Below, one piece after another: positions 54,420 to 63,182 of a stretch of DNA of 64,000 nt (position 1 is its first letter; each line of letters starts with the position of its first letter). Both the position numbers and the translations under genes were made by a program. Source of the DNA: Janthinobacterium agaricidamnosum (GTDB lineage Bacteria > Pseudomonadota > Gammaproteobacteria > Burkholderiales > Burkholderiaceae_D); NCBI RefSeq assembly GCF_003667705.1, contig NZ_CP033019.1:1302001-1366000 (forward strand). The letters are read 5' to 3'. A model generated the notes under the pieces. The model had not been told where the DNA came from, did not search any database, and worked only from the letters and a program-made list of their open reading frames with translations.

Positions 54420-55808
54420 ATGAAAAATTTCGCACGGTATCGCTGGTGGTGCGCCGCCGCTTTCGTACTGCTGACTGGCTGCTGGCCTTACACGGAGCCG
54501 GCCACGGGCGAATACGCCGCCGTGCTGCGGCGCGGCGAAAAGGTGACCAGGGCCGACACCTACGGGCGGTTTGCCGCCTTGTCGGTCGAGTACCGCCAGG
54601 GCGGCGGCTCCCTGATGTCCACCGAGAATCACTCCATGCGGCTGATATATAACGACAAAATCGTCGTCAAGACCACCGATGGCATCGAACGCTGGACCGA
54701 TTTCGCCCAGCCCGTGTATTTCGTCAAGCGGCAGGAAGACGACGGCATGCTGGCGCTGGTCCACGAGCAGGCGGGCAAGGCCGTGGTCGAGAAGATTGCG
54801 GCGTCGGAATACGGCTACCGTGGTAACGAGACGTACATGCATGGCTTCCCCCTGTCTCCTGGCGTGCGCTATTTTCCCGTCGACCAGCGTCCCGGTTTCC
54901 TGTTGCGTGGCCTGCCGCTGAAAACCACCGTGCTGCCCAGTCCGCCCGAAGGCGACGGCTACCTGCAAGCCTATGTTCTGGCGGCCATCTCGCCCGACGG
55001 GGCATCGTTTGCCTATGTCGACAGCGAATATGCGCCGTCCGTGGTGCTGGTGGTCGATGCGGACGGCAAGCGGCGCGATCCCATTCCCTTGCCGAGAATC
55101 TACCTGGCGGACGCGCCCAGCTATCAATTCAACCCCTACGAGCGGCTGTGGGCCTGGTCGCGCACGGCGTTCGCATGGCACAAGAACGGCGCGGGCAGCT
55201 GGGAGGTCCGTCCGGACGGTATTGCGCCTGGCGCGGCCGGCGCACGCAATGTGGTCGAGGAATTGTTTATCAGCGATCAAACCGGCTACCGGACCTGCTT
55301 TGCGGCCGCCAATGCCGCCTGTCTGCCGGGCTGGCGCGCCGCAAACGCCGCCGAGCAGGCCAGGACTTTTGTGCGGGACGGCGCCGCGCCGCCGTTTGCC
55401 TACGTGCCATCAGCCCCAACGGCCGCTTTTGGCTCCGCGGTCGGTGTGCTGTTGCTGTCCAGGGAATGCTGCCGTGTGCCGTCCTACCATCTGTATCTGG
55501 ATGGCGCGCCGGCAGCGGTGACGGCGCAATTGTCCGCGCGCTTGCGCGAGAGCAAGACGCCTTTCGTGCGCGTCGATGAGTGTCCGCGCCGCACTGGCAA
55601 TGACGGCAAGTGCGCGGCGCAACTGGCGCAGCAGCTCAAGCGGCCGGAATCGCTGGGGCGCGAGCTGGAGCAGTTGCTCGACACCTGGGAGGAGCGGGAT
55701 GGCGTGCTGTTCGTCATGCCGTCGATGGTGGTCGCGGTGCGCGCGAACGCGCAGGGCGGCAGCGTGGTCCAGACCCTGTTGCGCGCCGATTTGTCGCGCA
55801 AGGACTGA
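54420..55808 (+). CDS. Predicted lipoprotein of unknown function
   Basis: A 462-residue exported protein with lipobox LLTGC (cysteine near residue 21) after a short basic N-terminus. The mature part has repeated beta-type segments (YLQAYVLAAISPDGASFAYV, PSVVLVVDADGKRRDPIPLP) suggesting a propeller-like or WD-like periplasmic fold, and cysteines at CC and ECPRR near residues 350-390. I do not recognise the family. It stands alone between the arsR-like and acyltransferase genes. Confidence 0.72.
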   Translation: MKNFARYRWWCAAAFVLLTGCWPYTEPATGEYAAVLRRGEKVTRADTYGRFAALSVEYRQGGGSLMSTENHSMRLIYNDKIVVKTTDGIERWTDFAQPVYFVKRQEDDGMLALVHEQAGKAVVEKIAASEYGYRGNETYMHGFPLSPGVRYFPVDQRPGFLLRGLPLKTTVLPSPPEGDGYLQAYVLAAISPDGASFAYVDSEYAPSVVLVVDADGKRRDPIPLPRIYLADAPSYQFNPYERLWAWSRTAFAWHKNGAGSWEVRPDGIAPGAAGARNVVEELFISDQTGYRTCFAAANAACLPGWRAANAAEQARTFVRDGAAPPFAYVPSAPTAAFGSAVGVLLLSRECCRVPSYHLYLDGAPAAVTAQLSARLRESKTPFVRVDECPRRTGNDGKCAAQLAQQLKRPESLGRELEQLLDTWEERDGVLFVMPSMVVAVRANAQGGSVVQTLLRADLSRKD

Positions 55809-55937
55809 TGCCGCTCATCTGCCGCGCGTCACCAAAGTGCCAGGCTCGGCTATGATGTCGGCCTTTCGGTAAATCCTCGGCCGCGCGCCTGTTGCGCGAT
55901 GGGCTGGCGACACTACCTGGCACGGCAAGGATTGGGA

Positions 55938-57068
55938 ATGACGGCAGCAGCAGTGGTATCACAGGCGGACCTGGCAAATCGTCCGCAGTTTGGCTGGATC
56001 AATGGTTTGAAGGCGGGCGCGGCGCAGTTGATCGTGTTGCACCATCTGGCGTTTTACGGGCCCATGTCCGACTACGTGCAGCCCCTGTGGCCCGAGTTGC
56101 TGGGCTGGCTGGGCGGCAGCGCGCGCATCGCCGTGCAAGTGTTTCTCGTCATCGGCGGCTTTCTCGTCGCCAAGTCCCTCTCTCCCGCAGGCCGTCCCGG
56201 CATCGCCACCCCCTTGCAGGCCGTCTGGCGCCGCTATGCCAAGCTGGCGCCGCCTTTCCTGGCGGCCACCTTGCTCGCGGCCATCATCACCCCTGTGGCC
56301 GGCATCTGGATGATGCACGACTCCATGTCGGCCGCCGTTACCCTGGGCCAGCTGAGCGCCCATGCCTTGCTGCTGCACGGCGTGCTCGGCTATGAGTCGC
56401 TGTCGGCCGGCGCCTGGTACGTGGCCATCGATTTCCAGCTGTACCTGCTGACGGTATTGCTGCTGTGGCTGGGTGGCCGCCTGGCCGGCCAGCGGCGCGG
56501 GCACTGGCTGATGCCGCTGGCCATCACTGTGGGCATCACTTTTTCCCTGTTGTATTTCAACCTCGATGCGGGCTGGGATAACTGGGCGCCGTATTTCTTC
56601 GGCAGCTATGGCCTGGGGCTCATGGCCTGGTGGGCCAGCGACCCGGCCCGCAAGCCCGGCGCCATGACCGCGCTCATGGCCATGGCCGCCGTGCCCGTGC
56701 TGCTGGCTCTGGCCGTCGACTACCGCAGCCGGATCGCCCTGGCCCTGATCGTCGCCTGCGCCCTGTTCCTGTTCGGCCGCGCCCGCACCCCGTCGCAGGG
56801 CCGTGCCTGGAATATCGTCAACACTCTGGGCCGCATCTCGTATGCCGTCTTCCTCGTGCACTTCCCCGTCAGCCTGCTGGTGAATGCGCTGTTTATCAGC
56901 TATGTCCCGCTCGAACCGGAGTGGCAGGCGCTGGGCATGCTGACGGCTTGGGGCGCCAGCCTGGCGGCCGGCGCCGCGTTTTACCGCTGGGTGGAGGTGC
57001 CGCTGGGGCGGGTCGTGGGCGCGGTGGTCGCGCATCTGGCTGGAAGGCCGGCGCTGGCGTCGCGTTAA
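55938..57068 (+). CDS. Acyltransferase 3 family membrane protein
   Basis: A 376-residue integral membrane protein with about ten helices. It shows the family opening GWINGLKAGAAQLIVLHHL (with the conserved histidine), IAVQVFLVIGGFLVAKSL, and the late RISYAVFLVHFPVSLLV. These enzymes O-acylate surface sugars, peptides or lipids. ATG 55938 is chosen because AAGGA lies 6 bases upstream; ATG 55899 is also in frame. The target is unknown, as no glycan genes flank it. Confidence 0.87.
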   Translation: MTAAAVVSQADLANRPQFGWINGLKAGAAQLIVLHHLAFYGPMSDYVQPLWPELLGWLGGSARIAVQVFLVIGGFLVAKSLSPAGRPGIATPLQAVWRRYAKLAPPFLAATLLAAIITPVAGIWMMHDSMSAAVTLGQLSAHALLLHGVLGYESLSAGAWYVAIDFQLYLLTVLLLWLGGRLAGQRRGHWLMPLAITVGITFSLLYFNLDAGWDNWAPYFFGSYGLGLMAWWASDPARKPGAMTALMAMAAVPVLLALAVDYRSRIALALIVACALFLFGRARTPSQGRAWNIVNTLGRISYAVFLVHFPVSLLVNALFISYVPLEPEWQALGMLTAWGASLAAGAAFYRWVEVPLGRVVGAVVAHLAGRPALASR

Positions 57069-57143
57069 CGACTGGTTTTCGATATGCGGGGGAGGGAACT
57101 TTGAGTCAGCGATGGCATCCCGCGCAGGTGATGCTGCCGAAAA

Positions 57144-57172
57144 CAAAAAAGCCAACCGCGAACGGTTGGCTT
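57144..57172 (-). terminator. Intrinsic terminator of tRNA-Lys pair B
   Basis: On the minus strand, AAGCCAACCG and CGGTTGGCTT form a 10-bp stem around four bases with a T-run after it. It has the same position and flanks as the pair A terminator but a different stem sequence. Confidence 0.92.
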
Positions 57173-57184
57173 CTCTGTAGTATT

Positions 57185-57260
57185 TGGTAGGCCGTGCGGG
57201 ATTCGAACCTGCGACCAACGGATTAAAAGTCCGCTGCTCTACCAGCTGAGCTAACGACCC
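57185..57260 (-). tRNA. tRNA-Lys (UUU), pair B, second copy
   Basis: Identical 76-base tRNA-Lys with anticodon UUU and encoded CCA. The spacer to its partner (57261-57349) starts with the same bases as the pair A spacer (AAAAACTTTTTAC, then CGGTAACACTGTG), showing that the pair was duplicated as a unit. Confidence 0.98.
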
Positions 57261-57349
57261 AAAAACTTTTTACAACAACTTCGGTAACACTGTGCCGTAA
57301 AAAAATGCTTGCTATAACAACTCGCAAGCAGATCAGTACTGCGTATTCG

Positions 57350-57425
57350 TGGTAGGCCGTGCGGGATTCGAACCTGCGACCAACGGATTAAAAGTCCGCT
57401 GCTCTACCAGCTGAGCTAACGACCC
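57350..57425 (-). tRNA. tRNA-Lys (UUU), pair B, first copy
   Basis: Identical 76-base tRNA-Lys with anticodon UUU and encoded CCA. It is the first gene of the pair B transcript, 11 bases downstream of the -10 box of the promoter at 57437-57465. Confidence 0.98.
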
Positions 57426-57436
57426 GAAGAAGAAAG

Positions 57437-57465
57437 ATTATAGGGGGTGCCCGGGATTCTGTCAA
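57437..57465 (-). promoter_or_regulatory. Perfect-consensus sigma-70 promoter of tRNA-Lys pair B
   Basis: On the minus strand, TTGACA (57465-57460), a spacer of exactly 17 bases and TATAAT (57442-57437). The stretch after the -10 begins CTTTC. It is a full-consensus strong promoter placed just before the tRNA. Confidence 0.93.
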
Positions 57466-57492
57466 ACCTAACGGGCAACTTTTTCCCCGCTT

Positions 57493-58251
57493 TTACTTTT
57501 TGCCGGCCCGTTCCTTGGCCGCTTGCGCCGCGCTGGAGTCCGGGTAGCGCGAGATCAGGGCGTTCAGCGTCTTGGTGGCGTTCGGCTTGTCTTTCAGCTC
57601 CGTGTAGCAGCTGGCGATGTTGAGCATGGCGTCGGGCGCCTTCGGGCTGTCCGCGTAGTGTTTCAGCACTGCCTGCTGGGCCGTGATGGCGTTTTTGCAG
57701 TCGCGCTGGGCGTAATAGGCGTTGCCCAGCCAGTATTGCGCGTTGGCTGCGTACGCCGATTCCGGATAGCGCTTGACGAAGGCGTCCAGGGCCGTGACGG
57801 CGCCCTTGTAGTCGCCCGACTTGAACAGGCCGAACGCGGACTCGTACGCGCTTTGTTCGGACACGCCCACGGCCGCTTCCTGGCCGTCGATGGTGACCTG
57901 GCGCGGTTCGAGCTTGCGCAGGCGCGCGTCGATGTCGGTGTAGAAATCCTTCTGGCGCTTTTGCACATTCGCCAGGTCGTTGCCCAGCACTTCGATCTGG
58001 CCGCGCAGGCGGGCGATCTCCTGCATGGTCTGGTCGTGCTGGTTGAGCAGGCTCAGGGTGCTGGTCTTGTCCGCCTTGGCGTCGATGCGGCCGTTCAGGT
58101 CGCGCGCCATCGCGTCGACCTTGGCGCGCAGCTCGAGGATGGCTTTGCGTGCTTCGTCGTCGTCGAACAGGGCGGCGTTGGCGTGCAGGGGCAGGTAGGC
58201 AAACGCGGCCATCAAGGCGGCGGCGACGCCGGCTTTCGAGAATGTCATCAT
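57493..58251 (-). CDS. cpoB: Tol-Pal system protein CpoB (YbgF)
   Basis: A 252-residue periplasmic protein. It has a signal peptide (cleavage after HANA), an N-terminal coiled coil (about 30-105) for trimerisation, and TPR repeats (about 130-245; AYESAFGLFKSGDYKGAV, AQYWLGNAYYAQRDCKNAI). It coordinates peptidoglycan synthesis with outer-membrane constriction in E. coli. Last gene of the tol-pal operon, immediately upstream of tRNA-Lys pair B. Confidence 0.93.
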   Translation of the reverse strand: MMTFSKAGVAAALMAAFAYLPLHANAALFDDDEARKAILELRAKVDAMARDLNGRIDAKADKTSTLSLLNQHDQTMQEIARLRGQIEVLGNDLANVQKRQKDFYTDIDARLRKLEPRQVTIDGQEAAVGVSEQSAYESAFGLFKSGDYKGAVTALDAFVKRYPESAYAANAQYWLGNAYYAQRDCKNAITAQQAVLKHYADSPKAPDAMLNIASCYTELKDKPNATKTLNALISRYPDSSAAQAAKERAGKK

Positions 58252-58386
58252 GGGTCGGGCTTTCTAAGGTTACGCAAAACATGCAAACGGGGCGCCGGGC
58301 GGTGAATCACCGCGCTGCGCCCCATTATTATGCCTATGACTGGCCAGTTAGGTAAGCGCCAATGCTGCCGCGCTCACCCGTCAACA

Positions 58387-58908
58387 TCAATAAACGATGT
58401 CAGCGCGGCGGTTTTCAGCCCATGCTGCTTCGTTGCTGCCTTGTGCTTTAGGCTTTTCTTTGCCCAGCGACACGGCTTCCATTTGGCCTTCCGGCACGCC
58501 CAGGGCAGCCATCGACTTGCGCACGGCTTCAGCACGTTTCTGGCCCAGGGCCAGGTTGTACTCAGCGCCACCGCGTTCATCGGTGTTACCTTGGATCAGG
58601 ATCTTGCGCGATGGGGTTTTCACCAGGTAAGCAGCGTGGTTTTGCACGACTGGGGTGTCCGCTTCGCGTACGACGTATTTGTCGAAGTCGAAGTAGATGC
58701 TGCGGTTAGCCAGCACGCCTTTTGGATCGTCCAGTGGATCGACCGATGCGGTCGTTACTGGCTGAACTTGACGGGTGTCAACTGGAGCTGCGACTTTTTC
58801 AGGAGCGCGCTCAACCACTGGGGTCTCTGCAACTTTGACTGGGGTGCTGCAGGCGGACAGCAGAGCTGCGGTAGCGGCGATGAAAGCCAAACTTTTAAAG
58901 TTACTCAT
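58387..58908 (-). CDS. pal: Peptidoglycan-associated lipoprotein Pal
   Basis: A 173-residue outer-membrane lipoprotein with lipobox LLSAC and a C-terminal OmpA-like domain. SIYFDFDKYVV and the peptidoglycan-binding ILIQGNTDERGGAEYNLALG are followed by QKRAEAVRKSM. It anchors the outer membrane to the wall and binds TolB. ATG 58908 has CGGAG 8 bases upstream. It follows tolB by 43 bases. Confidence 0.96.
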   Translation of the reverse strand: MSNFKSLAFIAATAALLSACSTPVKVAETPVVERAPEKVAAPVDTRQVQPVTTASVDPLDDPKGVLANRSIYFDFDKYVVREADTPVVQNHAAYLVKTPSRKILIQGNTDERGGAEYNLALGQKRAEAVRKSMAALGVPEGQMEAVSLGKEKPKAQGSNEAAWAENRRADIVY

Positions 58909-58951
58909 TTTTATTCTCCGGGTCATGGTTAAAGGTGAAACTGTACAGCAT

Positions 58952-60229
58952 TTACTTCATAAAAGGACCCCAGGTGGGCTCCTTGATATTGCCAGCTTGC
59001 GTAGTCAAACGCTGTTTGACGCGGCCATCCACCGATACCACTGCCAGCGACTTGCGTCGTCCGGATTCGGTCGCGTACATGATATATTTCCCGTTGGGCG
59101 AAAAGCTCGGTGATTCGTCGTTGGCGGTGTCCGACAGGCGCAGTTCCTGGCCACTAGCCAGGTCGAGCGCGTAGAGCTGGAAATTGCCGTCGCGACGGGA
59201 AATATAAGCGAGTGTCTTCCCGTCGGACGAAATCCGCGGGCTGATGTTGTAGGAGCCGCCAAACGTCACGCGCTTGGCTTCGCCACCGCTGGTCGACATG
59301 CGGTAGATTTGTGGTCCGCCGCTGCGATCGCTGGTGAAGTAAATACTTTGGCCATCGGCCGAGAATTGGGGTTCCGTATCGATGCCGCTGCTGGTGCTGA
59401 CGCGGCGCAAGCCGCTGCCGTCGGCATTGACGGTGTAGACCTGGGTATGGCCGTCGCGCGACAGGGCCACGGCCAGGCGCGAGCCGTCCGGGCTCCAGCT
59501 CGGCGCCGAATTGCTGCCTTTTTCATTCGACACGATGGTGCGCTGGCGCGTCACCAGGTTTTGCACGTAGACGATGGGCTTTTTCTTTTCAAACGACACA
59601 TATGCGACCTTGGTGCCGTCCGGCGACCACGATGGCGAAATGATCGGCTCGTTCGAGCGCAGGGCGACCTGGATGCCTTCGCCATCGGCGTCGGCGATTT
59701 CCAGGCGGTATTCGCGGCCCGATTGCGTGACGTAGGCGATGCGGGTGGCGAACGCGCCCTTGACGCCCGTCAGCTTTTCATAGATGTCGTCGGCGATCTT
59801 GTGCGCCAGCAGGCGGTTGAACTGCGGCGCGGCCGCATTGTTCATGCTGGAAATCTGCGCGCCCTTGATGGTGTCGAACAGTTTGTAGCGCACGTCCAGG
59901 CGGCCATCGGCCATGCTTTGCACGCTGCCGGCCGCCAGCGCGTCGGCGCCGCGCGATTTCCACTGCTCGTAGCTGACGGGCGCCGTTTCCGCCACGGGCG
60001 CATCGGCGTCGATCAGCTTGAACACGCCGCTACGCGCCAGGTCGGCCTTGATAATGCCCGACAGCGATTGCGGCGCCGCCGATTCATTGACGAAGCTGGC
60101 CACAGCCACCGGGATCTGGTTGCTGCCGATCCCCGTAATCTCCACGCGCAGCTGCGCCTGGGCGCTTGACGCTCCCAGCATCAGGCTGGCGCAGAGCACG
60201 ACATAGCTCATTTTTTTCATGGTCATCAT
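58952..60229 (-). CDS. tolB: Tol-Pal translocation protein TolB
   Basis: A 425-residue periplasmic protein. A signal peptide ends in AQAQ, then an N-terminal domain (about 25-155) and a six-bladed propeller with repeated PSWSPDGTKVAYVS-type blades. It ends EPTWGPFMK. It shuttles between TolA and Pal. Its start overlaps the tolA stop (ATGA). Confidence 0.96.
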   Translation of the reverse strand: MMTMKKMSYVVLCASLMLGASSAQAQLRVEITGIGSNQIPVAVASFVNESAAPQSLSGIIKADLARSGVFKLIDADAPVAETAPVSYEQWKSRGADALAAGSVQSMADGRLDVRYKLFDTIKGAQISSMNNAAAPQFNRLLAHKIADDIYEKLTGVKGAFATRIAYVTQSGREYRLEIADADGEGIQVALRSNEPIISPSWSPDGTKVAYVSFEKKKPIVYVQNLVTRQRTIVSNEKGSNSAPSWSPDGSRLAVALSRDGHTQVYTVNADGSGLRRVSTSSGIDTEPQFSADGQSIYFTSDRSGGPQIYRMSTSGGEAKRVTFGGSYNISPRISSDGKTLAYISRRDGNFQLYALDLASGQELRLSDTANDESPSFSPNGKYIMYATESGRRKSLAVVSVDGRVKQRLTTQAGNIKEPTWGPFMK

Positions 60230-61245
60230 TTAGGCAAATCCTTCATCTCGAATATGAGTTCAATCTCGCGTTCCACGGTGCCGTCTTTTTTCTTCGGCAG
60301 TGGCGACGATTTATTAATGGCGTTTTCCACCGAGCTGTCATACGCCGGCAGGCCGCTGCTTTTAATCTTTCGGACCGAAATAATTTCCCCAGTTGGCAGT
60401 TGCTCGATCTTGAACACGGCGCGCGGGTTGCCCGGCACCTCCGTGCTACCGCTGTACGCGATATTGCTCTTGATCTTGCTCGTCAGGGCAGCGACATAGC
60501 CGCTGTCCTTGCGTGGCGCGGTCGCTTTCGCGGCCGTGCCCGTTGTGCCGTTGCCTGCCTGCGCCATCAGGCGCTTCATATCATCGGCACGCAATTTGTC
60601 TGCCGCCGCTTTTTCCGCAGCTGCTTTTTTTGCCTTGGCGGCTTTTTCCGCCGCCGCTTTTTTCTCGGACAGTTCTTTCTCGGCTTTTTCTTCCGCCGCT
60701 TTTTCTTTCTCTTTGGCCAGCTTGGCTTTCTCCAGCTTGTCGGCCTTTTCTTTTTCCAGCTTTTCAGCCTTGTCTTTTTCTTTCTGCTTCTGTTTTTCCA
60801 GTTCGCGCTTTTCTTCCTCGCGTTCCTTCTGTTCCTGCTTGCGGCGTTCTTGCTCTGCCGCTTTCTCTTTTTCTTCCTTCAGCTTGGCCTTCTTGCGTTC
60901 CAGGGCGATCTCTGCCTCGCGCAGGTCGACCTTCGGCTCGGGCGCGGCCACGGGCGGTGGCGGCGGCGGGGCCGGCTGTTCCACTTGCGGTTCCGGCGGC
61001 GGGGCGGGTGTCGGCTCCGGTTCCGTCGCCACTTCGGGCGGCGGCGCGGCCGTCTGCACTTTCATGTCCCACACTTCCGCTTCGACGGCGACAGGTTCCG
61101 TATTTTGCCAGTGTACGCCCACCCACAGGAAAAACAGCAGGCCAAGGTGCATCGCCAGCGCCAGGCCCAGCGAGGGCCAGCGGCTGCGTTCGCGCGGCAC
61201 GCTGTAGGGCTTGCCGAGTACATGGTCGATTTGTTTGTTCTGCAA
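60226..61245 (-). CDS. tolA: Cell-envelope protein TolA
   Basis: A 339-residue protein with one membrane helix (about residues 28-46), a proline-rich segment (about 75-105), a long Lys/Glu/Ala-rich helix (about 108-220) and a globular C-terminal domain (about 245-339; YSGSTEVPGNPRAVFKIEQL). It spans the periplasm to contact TolB/Pal. The low-complexity helix produces long artefact frames on the other strand. Confidence 0.93.
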   Translation of the reverse strand: MQNKQIDHVLGKPYSVPRERSRWPSLGLALAMHLGLLFFLWVGVHWQNTEPVAVEAEVWDMKVQTAAPPPEVATEPEPTPAPPPEPQVEQPAPPPPPPVAAPEPKVDLREAEIALERKKAKLKEEKEKAAEQERRKQEQKEREEEKRELEKQKQKEKDKAEKLEKEKADKLEKAKLAKEKEKAAEEKAEKELSEKKAAAEKAAKAKKAAAEKAAADKLRADDMKRLMAQAGNGTTGTAAKATAPRKDSGYVAALTSKIKSNIAYSGSTEVPGNPRAVFKIEQLPTGEIISVRKIKSSGLPAYDSSVENAINKSSPLPKKKDGTVEREIELIFEMKDLPK

Positions 61246-61293
61246 AGTCTAGTCTATCTAAAAACGGTCAAGTCTGGAAACAGGATGCTGCGC

Positions 61294-61734
61294 TTACTTG
61301 GTGGCCAGGCCGACACGGGTAATGCCCATCTTTTTCGCTTCCGAAATGAGCTGGATCACATCGTCGTACTTGCTTTCCTTGTCGCCCGCGATCATCACGG
61401 GATAGTCTGGATTGCTCTCGTGCAAACCGCGCAGCTTGCGCAGCAGGGCGTCGCGGTTCGGTTCCGTTTCCGGCGCCAGCTGTTCCTTGCCGATGACGCC
61501 GATCGACAGCGAACCATTCGGTTTCAGCACGATCTGAATATAGTCATCGGGCGGTTTCGCCGACTTTTCCGCGTTGGGCAGGTTCACCACGCTGGGATTG
61601 TTCGACGACGGCATCACCATGAAAATGATCAGCAGCACCAGCATCACGTCGATATACGGCACGACGTTGATCTCGGACTTGAACTTGCGGCCACGGCCAC
61701 CGCGCATGCCGCCGCTATTGAATGAGGAACCCAT
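61294..61734 (-). CDS. tolR: Tol-Pal proton-channel subunit TolR (ExbD family)
   Basis: A 146-residue protein with a single membrane helix carrying the proton-relay aspartate in INVVPYIDVMLVLLIIFMV (Asp near residue 29) and a periplasmic ExbD domain (LRGLHESNPDYPVMIAGDKE). Works with TolQ. It follows tolQ by 15 bases. Confidence 0.95.
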   Translation of the reverse strand: MGSSFNSGGMRGGRGRKFKSEINVVPYIDVMLVLLIIFMVMPSSNNPSVVNLPNAEKSAKPPDDYIQIVLKPNGSLSIGVIGKEQLAPETEPNRDALLRKLRGLHESNPDYPVMIAGDKESKYDDVIQLISEAKKMGITRVGLATK

Positions 61735-61749
61735 GGACGCTGCTCCCTC

Positions 61750-62439
61750 TTAGCGCGACTGGCGCTGCAAGATGTTGGAGAATTCCTCGACGAAGCTTTC
61801 GAAGCGGATCGCCAGGCGGTCGATGTCATGCGAAAAACGGTTGTAGGCGACGACGGCGGGAATGGCCGCGAACAGGCCGATGGCCGTGGCGATCAGCGCT
61901 TCGGCAATGCCGGGCGCGACGGCGGCCAGGGTCGCTTGCTGCACGTTGGCCAGGCCGCGGAAGGCGTTCATGATGCCCCAGACGGTACCGAGCAGGCCGA
62001 TGTACGGCGAGACGGAGCCGACGGACGCGAGGAAGGCCAGGTGCGATTCGAGCACGTCCATTTCGCGCTGGAAGGCGGCGCGCATGGCGCGGCGTGCGCC
62101 GTCGAGCACGGCGCCCACGTCCAGCGCTTCGCGCGAACCGTAGGAAGCCTTGCCCTTGATGAATTCGCCCATGCCGGCGTCGAAGATGCGGGCCAGCGCG
62201 CCGCTCTGGTCGCGGTTGCCGCTGGCGTTCTGGTGCAGCGCATGCAGGTTGCCGCCGGCCCAGAAGCTGCGTTCGAATTCGATGGTTTGCTTGCGCGCCT
62301 GGCGCACGGCAAACATCTTGCGGAAAATGTAGGTCCAGCTGGTCAGGGAAATCAGCAGCAGCAGGGCCATGATCAGTTGCACGATCAGGTGGGCATTGGT
62401 GATGAGCGCGAGGAAAGAAAGATCTTGTGTAACGTTCAT
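61750..62439 (-). CDS. tolQ: Tol-Pal proton-channel subunit TolQ (ExbB family)
   Basis: A 229-residue inner-membrane protein with three helices (about 15-38, 130-155, 172-195). It shows the MotA/ExbB signature YIGLLGTVWGIMNAFRGLA and EALIATAIGLFAAIPAVVAYN. ATG 62439 (MNVTQDLSF) matches TolQ N-termini; the longer frame runs into the ybgC region. Confidence 0.95.
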   Translation of the reverse strand: MNVTQDLSFLALITNAHLIVQLIMALLLLISLTSWTYIFRKMFAVRQARKQTIEFERSFWAGGNLHALHQNASGNRDQSGALARIFDAGMGEFIKGKASYGSREALDVGAVLDGARRAMRAAFQREMDVLESHLAFLASVGSVSPYIGLLGTVWGIMNAFRGLANVQQATLAAVAPGIAEALIATAIGLFAAIPAVVAYNRFSHDIDRLAIRFESFVEEFSNILQRQSR

Positions 62440-62485
62440 TGGCAGGCAGTCTGTTGGGTGAATTATCCGGGGGTGGCGGTAGGGC

Positions 62486-62887
62486 TCAGGTGGCGCGCAT
62501 GCGGGCCGCGACTGCATCAGGCACGGCGCGCGGGCGCAGTGCCGAATCGACGCAGCCGATCTTGACGCGGGCCGTGTTGAGCAGGCGGTCGCCGCACCAG
62601 GCTTGTTGCAGGAAAACGATGGAGGCACGCCCCATTTTTTCTATGCTTAAGGTTAATCTTACCGTGTCATCGAGCCTGGCTGGCGCATGATAGTCGGCGT
62701 TGACGCTTTTGACAACGAACATCGCGTCATGCTGTTCCAGCAATTCCTGCTGGCCCACGTCGATGGCGCGCAGCCATTCCGTGCGTGCGCGCTCGAAGAA
62801 TTTGAGGTAGTTAGCGTAATAGACGATGCCGCCGGCGTCGGTGTCTTCATAGTAGACACGTACGTTCCAGGTAAAGACTGAAGGCAT
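62486..62887 (-). CDS. ybgC: Acyl-CoA thioesterase YbgC of the tol-pal operon
   Basis: A 133-residue hot-dog-fold enzyme with the 4-HBT signature EDTDAGGIVYYANYLKFFER, including the catalytic aspartate. It hydrolyses acyl-CoA and is the conserved first gene of tol-pal operons. ATG 62887 gives the standard length; an in-frame ATG at 62920 is possible, and neither has a strong ribosome-binding site. Confidence 0.92.
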   Translation of the reverse strand: MPSVFTWNVRVYYEDTDAGGIVYYANYLKFFERARTEWLRAIDVGQQELLEQHDAMFVVKSVNADYHAPARLDDTVRLTLSIEKMGRASIVFLQQAWCGDRLLNTARVKIGCVDSALRPRAVPDAVAARMRAT

Positions 62888-63182
62888 GTTTATTGCGCCA
62901 GTAGTGAGATTGAGCAACATTTTACGCGATTTTTCTTCTTGTGACTGTGGGCGCTTGCTGGAAAGCCATGCAAAAGCTGCATATAAGTTGCACCGCAGCA
63001 TTGTAAATCCGGGGCGGGCAATGGCAAGCCTCGTAACATACGCTTACAAGCCGCAGCCAGGTTTAAGTCCAGCTTAAGCGCCGCGGCCTTGTCCGGGCTG
63101 CGGCGGCGCGCGGCGATTATAGCTGCACGGTTGCATTCCTTGCTCAATTTGGGCACTTAACTTACAATTTGACTTCCATTAC
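62888..63182. other. Divergent intergenic region between ybgC and the glyA leader
   Basis: This stretch must hold the promoters of tol-pal (minus) and glyA (plus). I see no repeat or gene in it. An 88-codon minus-strand frame (62890-63156) overlaps the ybgC leader and has no family features, so it is not called. Confidence 0.5.

Noticed and set aside
62890..63156. 88-codon minus-strand ORF upstream of ybgC
   Set aside because: It has no ribosome-binding site, no recognisable family features and an atypical composition, and it occupies the divergent promoter region.
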